This document shows positions 17,945 through 26,491 of a stretch of 64,000 bases of DNA, piece by piece (position 1 is the first letter of the stretch; each line of letters starts with the position of its first letter). Where the stretch lies: contig NZ_JAQMYP010000016.1 in NCBI RefSeq assembly GCF_028369295.1, forward strand, positions 62,001 to 126,000, in the 5' to 3' direction. The DNA comes from Streptomyces sp. HD (GTDB taxonomy: Bacteria > Actinomycetota > Actinomycetes > Streptomycetales > Streptomycetaceae). The translations under genes were made by a program, and so were the position numbers. The notes under the pieces were generated by a model. It did no database searches. It was not told the DNA's origin and saw only the letters and a program-made list of their open reading frames with translations.

Positions 17945-19026
17945 GAGGCGCGCTCCGTGGCCAGGGTGGCGAGGTGCCGCAGGGCGGCGCTCGCGGTGGA
18001 CGGGCAGGGCAGGTGGTCCAGCTCGGTGAGTGCCTGTTCGTAGCGGGCGGCGATCATCGCTTCGACCAAGGCTGGGGCGTTGGTGGCGGTGATGATGCGC
18101 CGGGCCGCCTCGGCCTGGTCCTCGGCGAGCTGGGGGTTGCCGAGCAGGCTGCGGAGCTGGCCGGCCTGGGCGGGGTGGGCCCGGTTCAGGGTGAGGGCGA
18201 TGAGGACGGTGTGCTTGCCTTCACGGAGGTCGTCGAGTGCGGGCTTGCCGGTGGCTTCGGGGTTACCGAAGACGCCGAGGAGGTCGTCGCGGAGCTGGAA
18301 GGCCTCGCCCAGCGGCAGCGCGAATCCGGACAGGGCCGTGAGGAAGGGGTCGTTCGCACCGGCGAGCGTGGCACCGATGTGCAGGGGCCGTTCGACGGTG
18401 TACTTGGCGGTCTTGTACCGGATCACCTTCAGGGCGACGTCCACGTCCTCGGCCGGGCCGAGCGCGGCGGTCAGGTCCAGGTACTGGCCGTAGATGACTT
18501 CTTCGCGCATCACGTCGACCACACGGCGCAGGTTGGTGAAGAGCCGTGGTGCGAGGTCGCTGCTGTGCAGGAGCTCGTCCGACCAGGCCAGGGCCATGTC
18601 GCCGACCAGGAGCGCGGCGCCTTCTCCCAACTGCCGTGCATGCTCGGGTTGTTGGCCTGCCCCATGGAGCGTGGCGAGGTGATGGTGGATGGTGGGCTGT
18701 CCGTGGCGGGTGGCGGAGTTGTCCATGATGTCGTCGTGGATGAGGCAGAAGGCATGGAACATTTCCAGGGCGGCCGCGGTCCGTAGCACTGCACCGGTGT
18801 CGCCGCGGCCGCCGGCGGCGTGCCAGCCGGCCACACACAGCAGCGGCCGCAGCCGTTTTCCGCCGGCGTGCAGGTGCTGCCGGATGGCCTGGGAGATGTT
18901 CCCGGGAAGCCCGGACTCATTCGCGGCGGCCGATTTGGCATCGAGGAAGTCCTGCAGCACGGCGTCGACTTGCGTGCGGATTGTGGAGGGATGGAGTGGG
19001 TGGCCGGCCAGGGTGGAAACACTCAT
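17941..19026 (-). CDS. geranylgeranyl diphosphate synthase-type polyprenyl synthase
   Basis: The 361-aa product is a trans-isoprenyl diphosphate synthase. The first aspartate-rich motif is LIHDDIMDNSATRHG (DDIMD at residues 98-102); the second is QLRDDLLG near residue 247, with Gly in place of the final Asp, as is common in actinobacterial GGPP synthases. GGKRLRP for IPP binding is at about 55-61. C20 chain length is inferred from the partner class II and class I diterpene cyclases; the residues before the first motif (MFHAFC) are small to medium, consistent with long products. It overlaps ispG and ispH by four bases on either side. Confidence 0.92.
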   Translation of the reverse strand: MSVSTLAGHPLHPSTIRTQVDAVLQDFLDAKSAAANESGLPGNISQAIRQHLHAGGKRLRPLLCVAGWHAAGGRGDTGAVLRTAAALEMFHAFCLIHDDIMDNSATRHGQPTIHHHLATLHGAGQQPEHARQLGEGAALLVGDMALAWSDELLHSSDLAPRLFTNLRRVVDVMREEVIYGQYLDLTAALGPAEDVDVALKVIRYKTAKYTVERPLHIGATLAGANDPFLTALSGFALPLGEAFQLRDDLLGVFGNPEATGKPALDDLREGKHTVLIALTLNRAHPAQAGQLRSLLGNPQLAEDQAEAARRIITATNAPALVEAMIAARYEQALTELDHLPCPSTASAALRHLATLATERAS

Positions 19027-20174
19027 GAGTCGTCACCTGCCTGCGCGGACTGGGATGCGGAATCGCTCTCGGTCAGCTGCAGCGCTTCATCCAGGAGAGC
19101 GTCCACGATCTGCGATTCGGGTACGGTGCGCAGGACTTGGCCCCGGCGGTAGATCTTGCCCTTGCCGTTGCCGCACGAGACGCCGAGGTCGGCCTCGCGG
19201 GACTCGCCGGGCCCGTTGACGACGCAGCCCATGACCGCGACCCGCAGGGGGTGGGGGAAGCCGTCGAAGGCGGCCTCCACCTGGGCGGCGAGCCCATGGA
19301 TATCGACCTGCAACCTGCCGCAGCCGGGGCAGGAGACGATCTCCAGCTTCCGCGGCCGTAAGCCGAGGGAGGACAGGATGTGGCAGCCCGCTTTGACCTG
19401 CTCCACCGGGTCGGTGGACAGCGAGACCCGGATGGTGTCCCCGATCCCCTCGGCCAGCAGGACCCCGAACGCGACCGCGGACTTGATGGCGCCCTGGAAC
19501 GCGGGGCCCGCTTCGGTCACCCCCAAGTGCAGGGGATAGTCACACTGCCCGGCGAGCAGCCGGTTCGCGGCGATCACCGTGAGCGGGTCATGATGCTTGA
19601 CCGCGATCTTGAGATCCCGGAAACCGTGCTGCTCGAACAGCGAACATTCCCACAACGCCGACTCCACCAGGGCTTCCGGCGTCGCGCTGCCGTGCTTGGC
19701 GAGCAGCCGCGGGTCGAGGGAACCGGCGTTGACCCCGATCCGGATCGGCACCCCCGCAGCCGTGGCGGCTTCGGCGATGTCGCCGACCCTGTCGTCGAAG
19801 CGTTTGATGTTGCCCGGGTTCACCCGCACCCCCGCGCAGCCCGCGTCCAGGGCGGCGAAGACGTAGCGGGGCTGGAAGTGGATGTCGGCGATCACCGGGA
19901 TCGGTGACTTCGCCACGATCCGCGGCAGCGCGGCGGCGTCATCGGCGGAGGGGACGGCGACGCGGATGATGTCGCAGCCCGCTGCGGTCACCGCGGCGAT
20001 CTGCCCCAGCGTCGCATCCACATCCGCCGTGTTGGTCGTCGTCATCGTCTGCACGGACACCGGTGCGCCGCCGCCGATGGGCACCGCCCCGACACGCAAC
20101 TGGCGGGTGGAGCGGCGGCGCACCGGGGCTTCGGGGACCCGTGCTGTGGGCAGGCCGAGATCGGTCGTGGTCAA
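19023..20174 (-). CDS. ispG: 4-hydroxy-3-methylbut-2-en-1-yl diphosphate synthase
   Basis: The 383-aa product is the penultimate MEP enzyme, reducing MEcPP to HMBPP with a [4Fe-4S] cluster. The cluster ligands are C282 and C285 (SCPGCGR) and C317 (MGCVVNGPGE). The N-terminal TIM-barrel motifs VQTMTTTNTADVDAT, IRVAVP and NPGNIK are intact. The start overlaps the dxs stop by four bases. Its position between dxs and the GGPP synthase shows that the operon strengthens precursor flow at the first and the last two MEP steps. Confidence 0.96.
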   Translation of the reverse strand: MTTTDLGLPTARVPEAPVRRRSTRQLRVGAVPIGGGAPVSVQTMTTTNTADVDATLGQIAAVTAAGCDIIRVAVPSADDAAALPRIVAKSPIPVIADIHFQPRYVFAALDAGCAGVRVNPGNIKRFDDRVGDIAEAATAAGVPIRIGVNAGSLDPRLLAKHGSATPEALVESALWECSLFEQHGFRDLKIAVKHHDPLTVIAANRLLAGQCDYPLHLGVTEAGPAFQGAIKSAVAFGVLLAEGIGDTIRVSLSTDPVEQVKAGCHILSSLGLRPRKLEIVSCPGCGRLQVDIHGLAAQVEAAFDGFPHPLRVAVMGCVVNGPGESREADLGVSCGNGKGKIYRRGQVLRTVPESQIVDALLDEALQLTESDSASQSAQAGDDS

Positions 20175-22114
20175 CGTGCCCTCCGGACAGCAGGCGAGGC
20201 AGAAGAAGGCGGGACGGCCAAGGGGCGGGAGGCGGCGGGAACAGGTCGGCGGCGAGGTTCGGGAACCCCGCCCGACGAGGTGGCGGGAGCGGAGAGCGGG
20301 CCGTGGACGGAGCGGGCCACCAGCACCGCGTTTGTGATCGCCTTCGCGCTCAACCCCGCCCGCTCCAGCAGACGTTCACGCTCCCCGTGCTCGATGAACG
20401 TCCGCGGCAACCCCAGCCGCACCACCGGGACCGTGGCCGCGCATTCGCCCAGCGTTTCCAGCAGCGCGGTGCCCACCCCGCCGTAGCGCAGGCCGTCCTC
20501 GACCGTGATCACGAGGCGGTACCCGGCCGCCAGATCGGCCAGCGACCGGGAGACCGGCAGCACCCACCGCGGATCGATCACCGTCGCGCCGATCCCGAAC
20601 TCGGCCAGTTCGGCTGCCGCCTCACACGCCCGGTGCGCCATCGGCCCCGCCGCCACCAGCAGCACATCCCTGCTGCCCGACCGGGCACGGAACAGCACGT
20701 CCCCCGCCGCACCCCGCTCCAGCGCCGGCAAGTCGTCCGGGGACCGGCCTCTGGGAAAGCGCACCAGGGTGGGGCCGTCGGCGTAGGCCACCGATTCGGC
20801 AAGGAGTTCTTTCAGGCGGGCCGTATCCCGCGGAGCGGCGATGCGCAGCCCGGGTACCGCCGAGAAGACGGACAGGTCCCACATGCCGTGATGGCTGGGC
20901 CCGTCCGGGCCCGTCACACCGGCCCGGTCGAGCACGAAGGTGACCGGCAGCCGGTGCAACGCCACATCCATGAGGACCTGATCGAACGCGCGGCTCAGGA
21001 ACGTCGCGTAGACGGCGACCACGGGACGGAAGCCGCCCATGGCCAGGCCGGCGGCGGAGGTGACGGCGTGCTGCTCGGCGATCCCCACGTCGAAGACCCG
21101 CTCCGGGAACCGCTCCTGCATCGCCCGCAGGCCGGTCGGGCGCAGCATCGCCGCGGTGAGGGCGACAACGTCCGCACGCTGTTCAGCCAGCTCCAGCAGG
21201 CTCTCGGAGAATGCGCTGGTCCATGACGGGAGGACAGGCGAGGCGGGTGTACCGGATGCCCCAGGCGTCGAAGGGAGAGGTCGGCCGGTGGCCGGATCCA
21301 CGGCACCGACGGCGTGCAGGCGATCCGCCTCATCCTGCTCGGCCGGCGCATAACCGCGGCCCTTGACCGTGACCACATGGACCACGACCGGGCGTCGCAA
21401 GGCTCTCGCCCGGCGCAGTGTGTCCTCAAGTTCGGTGGTGTCGTGGCCGTCCACGGGGCCGAAGTAGGCGAAGCCCAGATCGGTGAACAGGTTGCGGCAC
21501 GCCCCCCGGCCACCGTCAGCCCTGAGTTGTTCCAGGTGGGCGGCGAGCGCGCCGGCCGTGGGGGCATAGGAACGGCCGTTGTCGTTCACCACCACGATCA
21601 CCGGCCGGTCCTTCGCGGCGCCCAGGTTGTTCAGCGCCTCGAAGGCCAGGCCGCCGGTCATGGCACCGTCCCCGATGACCGCCACCACGGCCCGCTCCTG
21701 CTCGCCGGCCAGTTGGCGGGCCTTGGCCAGACCGTCCGCGTACGACAGGGCCGTGGAGGCATGGGAGTTCTCGACCAGATCATGCTGGGACTCGCTGCGG
21801 GAGGGATAGCCGGACAGGCCGCCGGCTTGGCGCAGCGTGTCGAAGTCCTCGCCGCGGCCGGTCAGCAGCTTGTGCACATACGCCTGATGGCCGGTGTCGA
21901 AGACCAGGCTGTCGCGCGGCGAGTCGAACACCCGGTGCAACGCCAGCGTCAGCTCCACCACGCCCAGATTCGGTCCCAGGTGCCCGCCGCCCGCACACAC
22001 CTTCTCGATCAGGAACGCTCGGATCTGCCCGGCCAGTTCGGCTAGCTCCTGCACAGGGAGCGCCCGCAGTGCGGCAAGGTCCCCGCACACGGCGAAAGGG
22101 TGGGGAGTGGTCAT
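20171..22114 (-). CDS. dxs: 1-deoxy-D-xylulose-5-phosphate synthase
   Basis: The 647-aa product catalyses the thiamine-diphosphate-dependent condensation of pyruvate and glyceraldehyde 3-phosphate, the committed MEP step. Seen in order are GGHLGPNLGVVELT, DTGHQAYVHK, the thiamine-diphosphate motif GDGAMTGGLAFEALNN with VVNDN, GPVDGHD, and the transketolase pyrimidine-domain segment DRAGVTGPDGPSHHG. The C-terminal 35 residues are a variable Pro/Ala tail. It is the first gene of the leftward operon, with GGAAG upstream of ATG 22114. As dxs usually limits MEP flux, its inclusion fits a specialised diterpene pathway. Confidence 0.96.
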   Translation of the reverse strand: MTTPHPFAVCGDLAALRALPVQELAELAGQIRAFLIEKVCAGGGHLGPNLGVVELTLALHRVFDSPRDSLVFDTGHQAYVHKLLTGRGEDFDTLRQAGGLSGYPSRSESQHDLVENSHASTALSYADGLAKARQLAGEQERAVVAVIGDGAMTGGLAFEALNNLGAAKDRPVIVVVNDNGRSYAPTAGALAAHLEQLRADGGRGACRNLFTDLGFAYFGPVDGHDTTELEDTLRRARALRRPVVVHVVTVKGRGYAPAEQDEADRLHAVGAVDPATGRPLPSTPGASGTPASPVLPSWTSAFSESLLELAEQRADVVALTAAMLRPTGLRAMQERFPERVFDVGIAEQHAVTSAAGLAMGGFRPVVAVYATFLSRAFDQVLMDVALHRLPVTFVLDRAGVTGPDGPSHHGMWDLSVFSAVPGLRIAAPRDTARLKELLAESVAYADGPTLVRFPRGRSPDDLPALERGAAGDVLFRARSGSRDVLLVAAGPMAHRACEAAAELAEFGIGATVIDPRWVLPVSRSLADLAAGYRLVITVEDGLRYGGVGTALLETLGECAATVPVVRLGLPRTFIEHGERERLLERAGLSAKAITNAVLVARSVHGPLSAPATSSGGVPEPRRRPVPAASRPLAVPPSSASPAVRRAR

Positions 22115-22168
22115 GACCGTCGGCTTCCGCAGCGGTCCCGCTCATAAGCCGGAGAGTCGACCCCAGGG

Positions 22169-22232
22169 CGTTGCACAACGTTGAAAGACGAAGGAAATTG
22201 GGATCGGTGTTGAAATCGGGATGGGTGTTGAA
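22169..22232 (-). promoter_or_regulatory. repeat cluster upstream of the dxs operon
   Basis: On the plus strand an interrupted palindrome CGTTG-CA-CAACG (22169-22180) is followed by two 15-bp direct repeats, GGGATCGGTGTTGAA (22200-22214) and GGGATGGGTGTTGAA (22218-22232), spaced 18 bases apart and differing at one base. A regulator binding region for the diterpene operon is inferred. No -35/-10 pair is convincing. Confidence 0.4.
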
Positions 22233-22342
22233 GGTGGAGCAGGAAGGGGTCTGACGCGCGCTCCTCCGTGTACTGCTCCGTCCCTTTCCTTGACGACTGG
22301 TGCCTGCGCGGCCACGAGCCGCCGCTAACTTCGATCGTTCAT

Positions 22343-22370
22343 GAGGGCCCATCAACTTACTGACGGGCCC
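22343..22370 (+). terminator. hairpin, possible terminator
   Basis: AGGGCCC and GGGCCCT pair perfectly (7 bp) around a 14-base AT-rich loop, followed by TT. The rest of 22115-22499 holds the dxs upstream repeats and nothing else that I recognise. Confidence 0.4.
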
Positions 22371-22499
22371 TTTGCGGTGAGTGTTGTCGGGGGATTTTCG
22401 GAGTCTGGGCAGCTTGGGGCCCGGCTGTCGCGTCGGGTGCGCGCCGGGTTCCACGGCTCCGGTGGGCTGGTGCTGCTCGCAGGGATGAGGATGTGCTGG

Positions 22500-23890
22500 T
22501 CAGCCGGGGTTCGGGAGGGCCTGGAGCCGATCCAGGGCATCGGTGATCACGCCGGTCCAGGGCCAGTGCTTGGCGAGGCGGAGGTAGCGGCGACGGCCGG
22601 TGGTGACGAACTGGGCGGCGGTGGAGAACAGCCGAAGCCGCAGGCGGCGGGGCTCCCAGAGCCGTGCTTGGCCGGTCAGGGCGAGCAGGGGCATCCAGGC
22701 AAGCAGGTCCAGGGCGATCTGGATGATCTCCAGCCAGATCTGGTTCTGCGCGGCGTCGTGGAGGGGGAGGTTGCGCAGGCCGGTGGCGCGGGCGGCGCGG
22801 ATGCGGTCTTCGGCGCGGGCCCGCTGCCGGTGGCGCAGTTCGAGGGCGGCGATCGCCTCGCCGGCGGTGTTGGTGGCGAAATAGGTCAAGCGCATCCCGT
22901 CGGCGTCAGTGAAGCGCAACTGGGCGCTAGGGTGCGGCCGTTCCTTCCGCACGATCAGCCGCAGCCCCTTCGGCCAGCCCGTCAGGCAGTCGCCGGCGAG
23001 TTCGGCCACCCAGGCGCCGTCGCGGACATCGCCGTCGGGTTCCACGGCCGGCGTCCAGGCCGAGGCCGGCACCTTCAGGACGGCCTGGTGGATGGCCTCG
23101 GTGATGGTCATGCCGACCGAGTACGACAGCCACCGCCGGGCGAGCCAGGCGACGAACTCGTGGGTGCCACCGCCGGAGTCGGTACGGATCAGCGTCTGCC
23201 GTCCCCTCCGCAACCGTTTTGGCAGCTGGGCCAGGGCCAGCGTCGTGGCCTCGATGTGGTCCGCGGCGGTGTTGGAACCCGCGTTGCCGGGCCGCAGCAG
23301 GCCCACGACCGGCTCACCGGACCCGCCCCGGCCGTGGTCGACGAACCCCATATGCGGGTGGTGCCCGAACGTCTTCTTCCAGGTCGCGGCGGCGTCCTGC
23401 TTCTCGGAATGTGCCAGGACGAGGACGCCGTCGATGTCCACGATCACCTGCCCGCCCGCGTCCGGCGCCGCATCACCGGCCAACTTCCAGACATGTTCGC
23501 GTACTTCAGCACGGGCGGTGCGCAGCGCGGCCAGGACCCGCTGTCCACCCGCCGCCAGCTTGCCGATCAGCCGGGAGACCGTCGGGTCGGAGGCCACCGG
23601 CCCGGACACGGCCGGCTCGGCCCGCAACATGCCCACATCGGCCAGGCAGTCCCCGCCCAGCGCCACCGCGAGCGCGACATCCAGCAGGATCTTGCCCGGA
23701 TCGTGCACCGTCCGCGGCTTGCGCCACGGCGCCAGCGCCGCTGATATCGCCGCATCCAGACCGCACTTGCGGATCGTCTCGACCAGCAGCACCGCCCCAG
23801 CCTACGAAACCACTCCGCGACCGCCGCCCTCGACGCGGACACGCGGATAGGACCCGATACGCTTCTTCCCCTGGAAAGTGCCTCCGACGG
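22500..23890 (-). pseudogene. IS1380-family transposase, copy 1, premature stop
   Basis: This copy is colinear with the 446-aa transposase at 26556-27896. The DDE region is present: VDIDGVLVLAHSEK, LIRTDSGGGTHEFVAW and ALELRHRQRARAEDRIRAAR. The N-terminal part reads KKRIGSYPRVRV...GVVS, then TAG, where copy 2 has VVSQAG (CAG); this is a point nonsense mutation near 23803. Translation could restart at GTG 23792, giving 430 aa without the N-terminal 30. Two codons are also missing at WLARRW versus WLAKRGRW. The C-terminus is longer than in copy 2 (PWTGVITDALDRLQALP). The right end lies near 24000; the left end was not found. Confidence 0.85.
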
Positions 23891-24098
23891 TGGCGGGAAC
23901 AAGGACCTCAGCAATCCTCATTCTCGCTGGGCAGAGGAACTTTCTGCTTTCTTGATCACCAGGCGGACAGCCCGCCTCGTGAAAGCGCGAGGTTAGCGCC
24001 CGCCCGGGGTCAGCTCGGGGCGCACGGGGATAGGGCAGGGGATACGGGATTTGCGGGGCATACAGGGGAACCTCTGATCTTGTCAACGGGACTAGAGA

Positions 24099-24115
24099 CA
24101 TGACGTTTCGTCATG
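24099..24115. promoter_or_regulatory. 7-bp palindrome upstream of small peptide gene
   Basis: CATGACG-TTT-CGTCATG is a perfect inverted repeat 70 bases before the 27-aa ORF. An operator is possible; no binding protein is implied by sequence. Confidence 0.35.
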
Positions 24116-24184
24116 GCAATATCACCGGGCGGCGCTAGTCGCCGCGTCTTGGCAATGAACTGGTCTCTTAATCAAGGGGAATTC

Positions 24185-24268
24185 ATGCTTGCACCGCTCT
24201 TGACCAGTGTCGTCACCGCGCTCACCAGTGGACTCACCAGCGTTGTGACCGCGCTCCTCGGCGGCTGA
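24185..24268 (+). CDS. 27-aa peptide of two tandem 11-residue repeats
   Basis: The 27-aa ORF reads MLAPL followed by LTSVVTALTSG and LTSVVTALLGG, a tandem 11-residue repeat with only two differences. It starts at ATG 24185 after AAGGGGA with four bases of spacing and ends in a Gly-Gly. Spacing by 11 suits an amphipathic helix, with Leu and Val on one face and Thr and Ser on the other; membrane or interface binding is inferred. There is no signal peptide. No family is recognised. The repeats differ at synonymous sites, so selection on the peptide is plausible. A secreted 82-aa protein is encoded 280 bases downstream. Confidence 0.5.
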   Translation: MLAPLLTSVVTALTSGLTSVVTALLGG

Positions 24269-24546
24269 CCAACCACTCGCACGCCTGCCCCGTACATGCC
24301 TATCTCGGCTGTGCGGGGCATCGTGCCGTCCCGGGCTCGCAGCGGCCGCCCGTGGTCAGCTCGGGGCACCCGGGGACACTGCAACGGGGCGAGGCATGGG
24401 GGGACCTCCCGAGGGGTGGGGGATCGTTTCGCCGACCCCCGTTCGAGTGATCAGCGTATGTCCGTATGGGGAGTTGGGTACCACTGGGGCGACTCAGACC
24501 AGCCGCCGAGTCAGCCCTAACTCCCCTTTACTGAAAGGAAATCGCC

Positions 24547-24795
24547 ATGCGCCGTATCGCTGCCGTCGCCCTCGGAACTGTAGTCTTCCTCGGTGTGCTG
24601 ACTGTTCCGCCCCAGGCCCAAAGCGCAGTTGCACCTGAAAGCAACGCCGTCGGTGACGCGCTTAATTGGGTGCTTGATACCTCGAACAATGCCCTCATTG
24701 GCCAACTGGCATTTAATACACCCGCGACGAATTTTCAACTCAAAGCCCTAGCCGACAAGACGGCAAAGCTGGCCGAAGCTTTGAGTGATGTGTAG
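24547..24795 (+). CDS. small secreted protein of unknown function
   Basis: The 82-aa product has a Sec signal peptide: MRR, a hydrophobic stretch AAVALGTVVFLGVLTV, and a likely cleavage after QAQSA at about residue 27. The mature part of about 55 residues has no Cys and is helical in character (ALNWVLDTSNNALIGQLAFN, then LKALADKTAKLAEALSDV). ATG 24547 is preceded by AAAGGAAA six bases upstream. Codons are less GC-rich than in neighbours (AAT, CTT, GAT), suggesting foreign origin or low expression constraint. I recognise no family. It lies between two transposon-rich segments. Confidence 0.65.
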   Translation: MRRIAAVALGTVVFLGVLTVPPQAQSAVAPESNAVGDALNWVLDTSNNALIGQLAFNTPATNFQLKALADKTAKLAEALSDV

Positions 24796-24929
24796 GGCAG
24801 GCGGAATCGAACCGTCACTACCGCCGTGTTCAGCCCTGGTGACTAGCCGGACCTACTAAGGGCTGTCCCGCAATTGATCTTCGGCTCGGGCTGGACGCGG
24901 GTCCCCCTGGCGCGGTTTGCTCGTCTATC

Positions 24930-25693
24930 CGGTGAGGGCGAGGTTGTGCAGGCGGGCGATCCCGAGCATGGCGTGGTGGACGCCGTCACCTTTGAGTCGG
25001 CAGTCGCGCAGGATCTTCCAGCCCCTTCATCCGGGCGAAGACATGCTCGACGCGGGCGCGGACCTGTTTGTGGGACTTGTTGTGTGCCTGCTTCCAGTCG
25101 GGCAGCTCTTCGCCTTTGCGCCTGCGGTGCGGCATGACGAGTCCCGTGCCGGGGATAGCCGCCGTCGGCGATCGTGGTGGTCCTGTCGGCGGCGGCCTTG
25201 GCGCCGGATTCCGTCCATGCCTTGCAGTCGGCACGGTTACCGGGAACCGGTCGGCCGACCATGACGACCAGGCGCGTGTCGGCGTCGATCACGACCTGGT
25301 GGTTGGTGGAGTACCGGTAGTTTTTCGACTGCTCGGCGACCGTGTGGTCCTGGGTGGGTACGAGAGTGCCGTCCAGATGAGTACGGCGTCCTCGCGGAAT
25401 CGCTTGAGTGCCTGGAGCGCGAGCTTGGGGCCGAGGTGGTCGATGACGCGGTCAGCTGCGGACTTTGAGATGCCGAACAGCGGGGCGAGCTGCCGCATCG
25501 TCAAGTTCGTGCGCCAGTAGGCCGTCACGAGCAAGACTCGGTCCTCCAGCGGAAGACTCCACGGCCGACCACTTCGGACCGCATCTGCGCCCTCGCGCCG
25601 CAGTGCGCTCACCAACTTGGTGAAGCATCGCGGGCTCAGCCCGGTGAAGGGGCCTATCCAAGACGGCTCCGACGCCGTGATCGCACCAGCCAT
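24930..25693 (-). pseudogene. IS5-family transposase, several frameshifts
   Basis: The N-terminal frame from 25693 encodes the helix-turn-helix LTMRQLAPLFGISKSAADRV and runs to DAVLI, where the expected DGTLVPT continues in another frame. A second frame from 25292 encodes VIDADTRLVVMVGRPVPGNR and TTTIADGGYP; a third holds HNKSHKQVRARVEHVFARMK; a final one ends in DCRLKGDGVHHAMLGIARLH. At least three indels separate them, so the enzyme is dead unless supplied in trans. Most of the domain can be reconstructed, so the decay is recent. Confidence 0.85.
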
Positions 25694-25736
25694 GGAAAGA
25701 TCATCTCTATCGTGACCAGCGAGTGTGGGACAACCG

Positions 25737-26348
25737 TCAGATGTGTAGAAGGCGCATAGCGAGCAGCGTCTGCCAGGTCCAGCCGATCGTGAGTGAGACG
25801 CGCTGGATCAGTCCGCCCAGATCCACCCAGCGTTGATGCTGACTGAACGCGGCACTGGCCAGCGCCATCGTGGTTGCGAAGAGAACACCACTGGCGATCG
25901 AGTAGAGGGCCCATCCCGGCGAATTGGACAGCGCGAAGACGAAACAGGCCACGGCAAGGGCGAGGAATCCGATGAGGGAGAACAGATCATGCAGAGCCCC
26001 TGCACAGGTGGGGCGCTGGAGCTGATCAGGGGTGCCGACAGGGTAACCGCTCACCGGATCCGTGCGGCAGACACCTGCGCCCAGCAGACCGACCGCCCAG
26101 ACACCGATCAGCAGTGCGCCCCAGTGGGAAGACCCGACACGCCACAGGCCCACGGCGAAGATCAGCGACAGCAAGCCCGTGAAGAGGAAGTTGACGGTCT
26201 GTGCCCACCCGGCGCGGCCGAGGGCTAGCGAACTGACGGGATGGCGGAACGGCTTGTAGTCCACACGGCTGGCGCCTTCCAGTAGGTACGCGACCGTGAA
26301 GAGAGGGCCAGCGGCCATCCCGCAGGCAAGCAGCGTTTGGTTACCCAT
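25737..26348 (-). CDS. DUF998 family membrane protein
   Basis: The 203-aa product is a DUF998 integral membrane protein with about six hydrophobic segments, including TLLACGMAAGPLFTVAYLL, VNFLFTGLLSLIFAVGLW, GALLIGVWAVGLLGAGV and DLFSLIGFLALAVACFVFAL. The family marker FRTDPxxGYPxG is seen here as CRTDPVSGYPVG near residue 98. Function is unknown. ATG 26348 is used: it lies in the right arm of an 18-bp palindrome and a few bases after a -10-like TATGTT, so the transcript may be leaderless. The gene is intact inside an element whose transposase is broken. Confidence 0.8.
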   Translation of the reverse strand: MGNQTLLACGMAAGPLFTVAYLLEGASRVDYKPFRHPVSSLALGRAGWAQTVNFLFTGLLSLIFAVGLWRVGSSHWGALLIGVWAVGLLGAGVCRTDPVSGYPVGTPDQLQRPTCAGALHDLFSLIGFLALAVACFVFALSNSPGWALYSIASGVLFATTMALASAAFSQHQRWVDLGGLIQRVSLTIGWTWQTLLAMRLLHI

Positions 26349-26379
26349 CCTGTCAACATAGGTTGACAGGATGGGTAAC
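26340..26379 (-). promoter_or_regulatory. promoter with 18-bp perfect inverted repeat at DUF998 start
   Basis: Two 18-bp arms (GTTACCCATCCTGTCAAC and its exact complement) flank a 4-base centre. On the minus strand TTGACG, an 18-base spacer and TATGTT form a plausible -35/-10 whose spacer and -10 fall in the repeat. The start codon is inside the last arm, so transcription would begin at or just before ATG. A repressor operator is inferred; a hairpin hiding the start codon is the alternative. Confidence 0.6.
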
Positions 26380-26491
26380 GTCAACCCTCGTTGACATGAG
26401 GGTGGGCATCAGCCATCAACCGAAACGTGCAATCGCCAGCCCAGGCACCGACTCATGCCTCTGCTCCGGAAGATCAATTGCGGGACAGCCC

